A stretch of 64,000 nucleotides of DNA from Turbatrix aceti. Lineage: Eukaryota > Nematoda > Chromadorea > Rhabditida > Panagrolaimidae. The stretch lies in contig OZ017769.1 of NCBI GenBank assembly GCA_963969345.1, forward strand, positions 6,017,725 through 6,081,724, given 5' to 3'. This document shows positions 61,001 to 64,000 of this stretch, piece after piece; position 1 is the first letter of the stretch, and every line of letters starts with the position of its first letter. Below the pieces are notes generated by a model. That model did not search any database, was not told where the DNA came from, and saw only the letters and a list, made by a program, of their open reading frames with translations. A program made the translations under genes and the position numbers.

Positions 61001-63849
61001 TTCGGGGCAAAAAATGGCGCGCGCCAGGTGTATTTTACGTTTTTTTGAGCTTTCAGCTAAAAAACGCGCGCCAGGTGTATTTTACATTGTTTTGTGTTTT
61101 TTTCAGACTCTCAGACCCCCTCCGCAACGCCTTCGACTACCCCACCCCGGGCTCGATTGGCAGCGCCGGTGGCTACCACCAGCAGCAACAACAGCAGTAC
61201 GTAGCCTACGGAGGCGGCGCGCCTCGCTCACCCCAGCCTTACTACTCCCAGGGAGGCCAAACCCTCTACCGGAGCCCGCCATCGCCAAAATTGCCATTGA
61301 CCACCGCGCCTCGACTGGGGGGTCCTGGTCAGGCTCCAGAAGTTCGTGTGATCTCGTTCAAGAAAGGCAACGGCAGTCTGGGAATCCGCGTGATTGGCGG
61401 CAACCAGGTGGGCATCTTCGTGTCCGCAGTCCAGGACGACAGCCCGGCCGCCATCCACGGCATCCGGATCGGCGATCGACTGCTCTCCGTCAATGGCACA
61501 CCCATGGAACGGGTGACACGGGAGCAGGCGGTCGAGCACCTGTTATCCATGGGCGAGGATGTGCACCTGCGGGTTGAATCGGCATTTGAGGACTTTCTCA
61601 CGGTGCGCAATGGGCAGATTGGGGATTCCTTCTTCATCCGCGCCCATTTCCCGCACAATCCTCAGTCGCCGAAGAGGCTCGCTGGCGGGCAGCTGAGGGA
61701 GCTCCACTTTGGTGAAGGCGACATCCTCCGAGTCGTCGACACTCTCTTCGGCGGCTCTGTCGGTCAGTGGAAGGCGCAGAAACTATTCGCGGCGAGTGGA
61801 GTCGAAATCAGGCCTCCTGACGACGTCGGGGTTATTCCAAATCAAAAAGCTGCCGACGGTCTGGCAAAAACCGCGCGTGCCAATGCTGCGGCGGGCGATT
61901 CGTCTACCCTGGGCCGCTCGCTTTTCCGGAAACGACTTCAATCGAGACGCACAAAGTCCCTGACCACGACGACCATCGAAGACGAGTTCTCCTCATCGAC
62001 TGGAGCCTATTTCGACATCCCGCTCCCGGCCTACGAAAGAGTCGCCCTCAAACAGCCCACATTTGCCCGACCTGTGGTGCTCTTTGGTCCCTTGGCGGAC
62101 GTTGCTAAGCAGCTGCTCCTCAACCGGTTCGCTTTAAAGTTTGCCGGCGTCCCCGACGACCCAACAAAGGTGATCCAGCTCGCCCAGGTGGATGCGATCA
62201 TGGCAGCCGGAAAACACGCGGTGCTCTCGATATCCCCAGGCTCTGTCGAACGCCTCCACCTCGCGCAGTACGCGCCCATCGTCGTCCTTATTGACGCTGA
62301 TTCTCGATCCCGCGTTCGTGATCTCCGGGCAAAGGCTGGCGCTCCTACGCCGTCCGCGCGGAAGCTCATCGACCAGGCGAAGGAAATCAAAAAGCACCAC
62401 GCTCACCTGCTCACTGCCACCCTCGACGCCGGGAAGGAGGATAACTGGTTCGACGCGCTCCGCCAGCTGATCTTCCATCTCCAGGAACGCCGGGTCTGGA
62501 TGCCGGAATACCCGCCTGAGAAGCCGCTCCACGAGCTGCTCCTCTTCCCCATGCAGCCTGCGGACGGGGATAACGATTCGCTGAAAGGCACGCTGTCCAC
62601 GACGGCCTCGGATTACATGAGCCAGCTCGAAGCCCATAATCACAACCACAATCAGCACTACCAGGCGACGACCATGGATGCGTCCATCTATGCTCCCCGG
62701 TCAGAAGCTAGGTTCCCGCCTACCGATGATTACACCGGGTACTACACCAGGGGCACACGGCCTCTGACCACGACCGGCGGCGTCGCGGCTTCCGCGTATA
62801 ACGCGACAAAGACCGGCAACAGCAACTACGCTAATACCGCGCTCCCGACCTATGGTGAGTCCCAGGGATGACCGTATTCGTGAACCAACATCGAACGGAT
62901 TATTTTTATCAGTTGTGCAAAATTTTGTTATATAATTTTTCCTTAATTTTTGTTCGTTTTATCTGTTCGGGAACGAACGCGAACAGAAAAAATCAAATTT
63001 GTTTGAAAACGCGAACGTTCGCTGAACCTCAAGAAACACGATTTAACGCGAAATTTTTCAGATCCATTTATCAGTCGACCGACCGCGATGACGTCAAACG
63101 GGGCAAATCAGCCTCAGTCGCACAACCTGACCGTCACCTCCGGCTCATCGACTTCCACAGTGCCTACGTATGACGACACGCGGACGCGTCTCAGCTCCTC
63201 GCCCTACCAGACCCCGATTCGGTCCTCCGACCCTGCTTCCGGGAGTTCTGCAATCTCCGCGCAAACTGCCGCCGCTCGAAACCTGTTTTTCGAGCAGCTA
63301 GCACGGTCCAGGACGCCCGATATGTCGGAGAGAAGCCGTGCCATCGACGATATCGCCCCAGGCGGCAAAAACAGCAGCGGCGGAAACGGCGGCGGTGTGA
63401 CGTACATCGATGAGCAGCAGCCGGCCGAGGTCAGCGGACTCGAAGCCGGCAGATCTCAGGTCAAGGAGCACATCAGCGGCATCGTCGACTGGACCGGCGG
63501 CGACCTCGTCTGTCCCGAGTCAGGCGTTGCCCTCCACGTCCCGGAAAATGCGATTGCCCTCGGCCGGGACCAGCACATCTTCATCGAGGTCTGCGAGCAC
63601 GGACCGCGCAATCCGCCACTCTCCAGCCACCAGGCACTCGCGTCGCCACTCGTCATCTGCGGACCACCTGGCCTCCACTTCCAGGTCCCGGTCGAGCTCA
63701 GGATCCCGCACAACCTCACCGCGGGCGATCCGAATGCCGTCATCATCAAGGCCGGACAGGGCGAAGCCTGGACCGACGTCGAAGTCGCGCAGCCCCCAAA
63801 AAGCGATCCCGACAACAAGTTTGTCTCCATATTTGTTAAACATTTTTGA
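58030..63849 (+). CDS. TJP1: ZO-1/polychaetoid MAGUK junction scaffold
   Basis: Exons 58030-58575, 58641-58694, 58993-59117, 60123-60222, 60526-60995, 61107-62854 and 63062-63849 give 1276 residues from the ATG at 58030. After a Pro/Ser/Gly-rich N-terminus, PDZ1 (about 188-280) has [16 protein letters not shown] and [19 protein letters not shown]2 (about 288-372) has [15 protein letters not shown] and [16 protein letters not shown]3 (about 510-590) has [19 protein letters not shown]3 starts near 592 ([13 protein letters not shown]). The guanylate-kinase-like domain (about 750-895) begins [10 protein letters not shown] and lacks a usable nucleotide-binding loop, as normal for ZO proteins. A final ZU5 domain (about 1150-1276) opens [22 protein letters not shown]. 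It links claudin/cadherin junctions to actin at the cell cortex. The exon after PDZ1 uses a GC donor. Confidence 0.95.
59262..59392. other. Imperfect long hairpin inside a ZO-1 intron
   Basis: TTCAAGCTCTTC and TCGCCGC (59265-59287) pair with GCGGCGA and GAAGAGC...TTTGAA (59353-59384), with internal loops and a nested GCAGCATGCTGC palindrome. It lies in the 1-kb intron 59118-60122, which otherwise shows nothing. It could be a miRNA-like precursor or a palindromic repeat remnant. Confidence 0.4.
62938..63030. repeat. GAACG-type repeat in the last ZO-1 intron
   Basis: CTGTTCGGGAACGAACGCGAACAG on the left and GCGAACGTTCGCTGAACC on the right flank a short AT-rich centre. Third clear intronic copy of this family in the window. 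Confidence 0.6.
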
Positions 63850-63916
63850 ACACGTCACACACAAGCTACAAATGTTGTTACTATATCTCACCCGAAAAGA
63901 TAGGCCTTGCCAAAGC

Positions 63917-63922
63917 AATAAA
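63917..63922 (+). terminator. Poly(A) signal of ZO-1
   Basis: AATAAA 68 bp after the stop codon. Nothing else is seen up to the window end. Confidence 0.6.
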
Positions 63923-64000
63923 GATAGAGCCGTAAAAAACAGATGAAACGATGAAAATGGGGGGGAATGGACGACTTTTGCATTACTTCCAACTCTCACA

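Overview
The window is eukaryotic, animal-type DNA. It holds fifteen protein-coding genes: fourteen interrupted by spliceosomal introns and one intronless. Most introns are 50-450 bp and end in T-rich TTTCAG-type acceptors. For every multi-exon gene I joined exons by hand at GT/AG sites and checked that the reading phase carries across each junction. The gene content (Axin, ZO-1/polychaetoid, MAF1, cathepsin L, PRELI, a class-gamma/Srv-like 7TM receptor, a DEDDy/Mut7-C exonuclease) and the intron style suggest a small-genome ecdysozoan. A tardigrade is my best guess, with a non-model nematode second. This is inference, since no marker gene settles it.

Layout. 1-1.9 kb: a large foldback (inverted-repeat) element, then a 423-bp GC-rich MITE with a perfect 10-bp target duplication. 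2.7-7.7 kb: atossa homologue (+), convergent with the tightly packed minus-strand pair BPNT2 (Golgi PAP phosphatase) and CCDC115/VMA22 (V-ATPase assembly). 9.3-10.3 kb: PRELID3/slowmo (+). 11-15.2 kb: a 981-aa LRR type I membrane protein (-). 17.7-19.3 kb: ZIP zinc transporter (-). 19.3-28.6 kb: gene-free by my reading, probably regulatory DNA and the long 5' region of Axin. 28.6-31 kb: Axin (+). 31.4-31.9 kb: a 123-aa orphan (-), divergent from MAF1 (32.8-33.7 kb, +). 34.3-34.8 kb: another foldback element, directly upstream of archease (34.8-35.3 kb, +), followed by a 266-aa coiled-coil/KEN-box orphan (+). 36.8-38.3 kb: a long hairpin and cathepsin L (-). 39.2-40.3 kb: 7TM chemoreceptor-like gene (-). 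41.1-45.5 kb: RUN-domain protein of RUSC type (-). 49-50.2 kb: a secreted protein made of two diverged copies of one Cys-containing module (-). 50.8-53.8 kb: EXD3/mut-7 exonuclease (+). 58-63.8 kb: ZO-1 (+).

The genes do not form one pathway. Most are single-copy housekeeping or developmental genes. Two recurrent themes stand out. One is an unusual density of foldback/MITE-like inverted repeats, many inside introns and several sharing the core GAACGTTCGCGTTCGTT. The other is a set of compact hairpins beside gene ends that could be structured RNAs. The least explained coding sequences are the duplicated secreted protein and the two orphan multi-exon genes.
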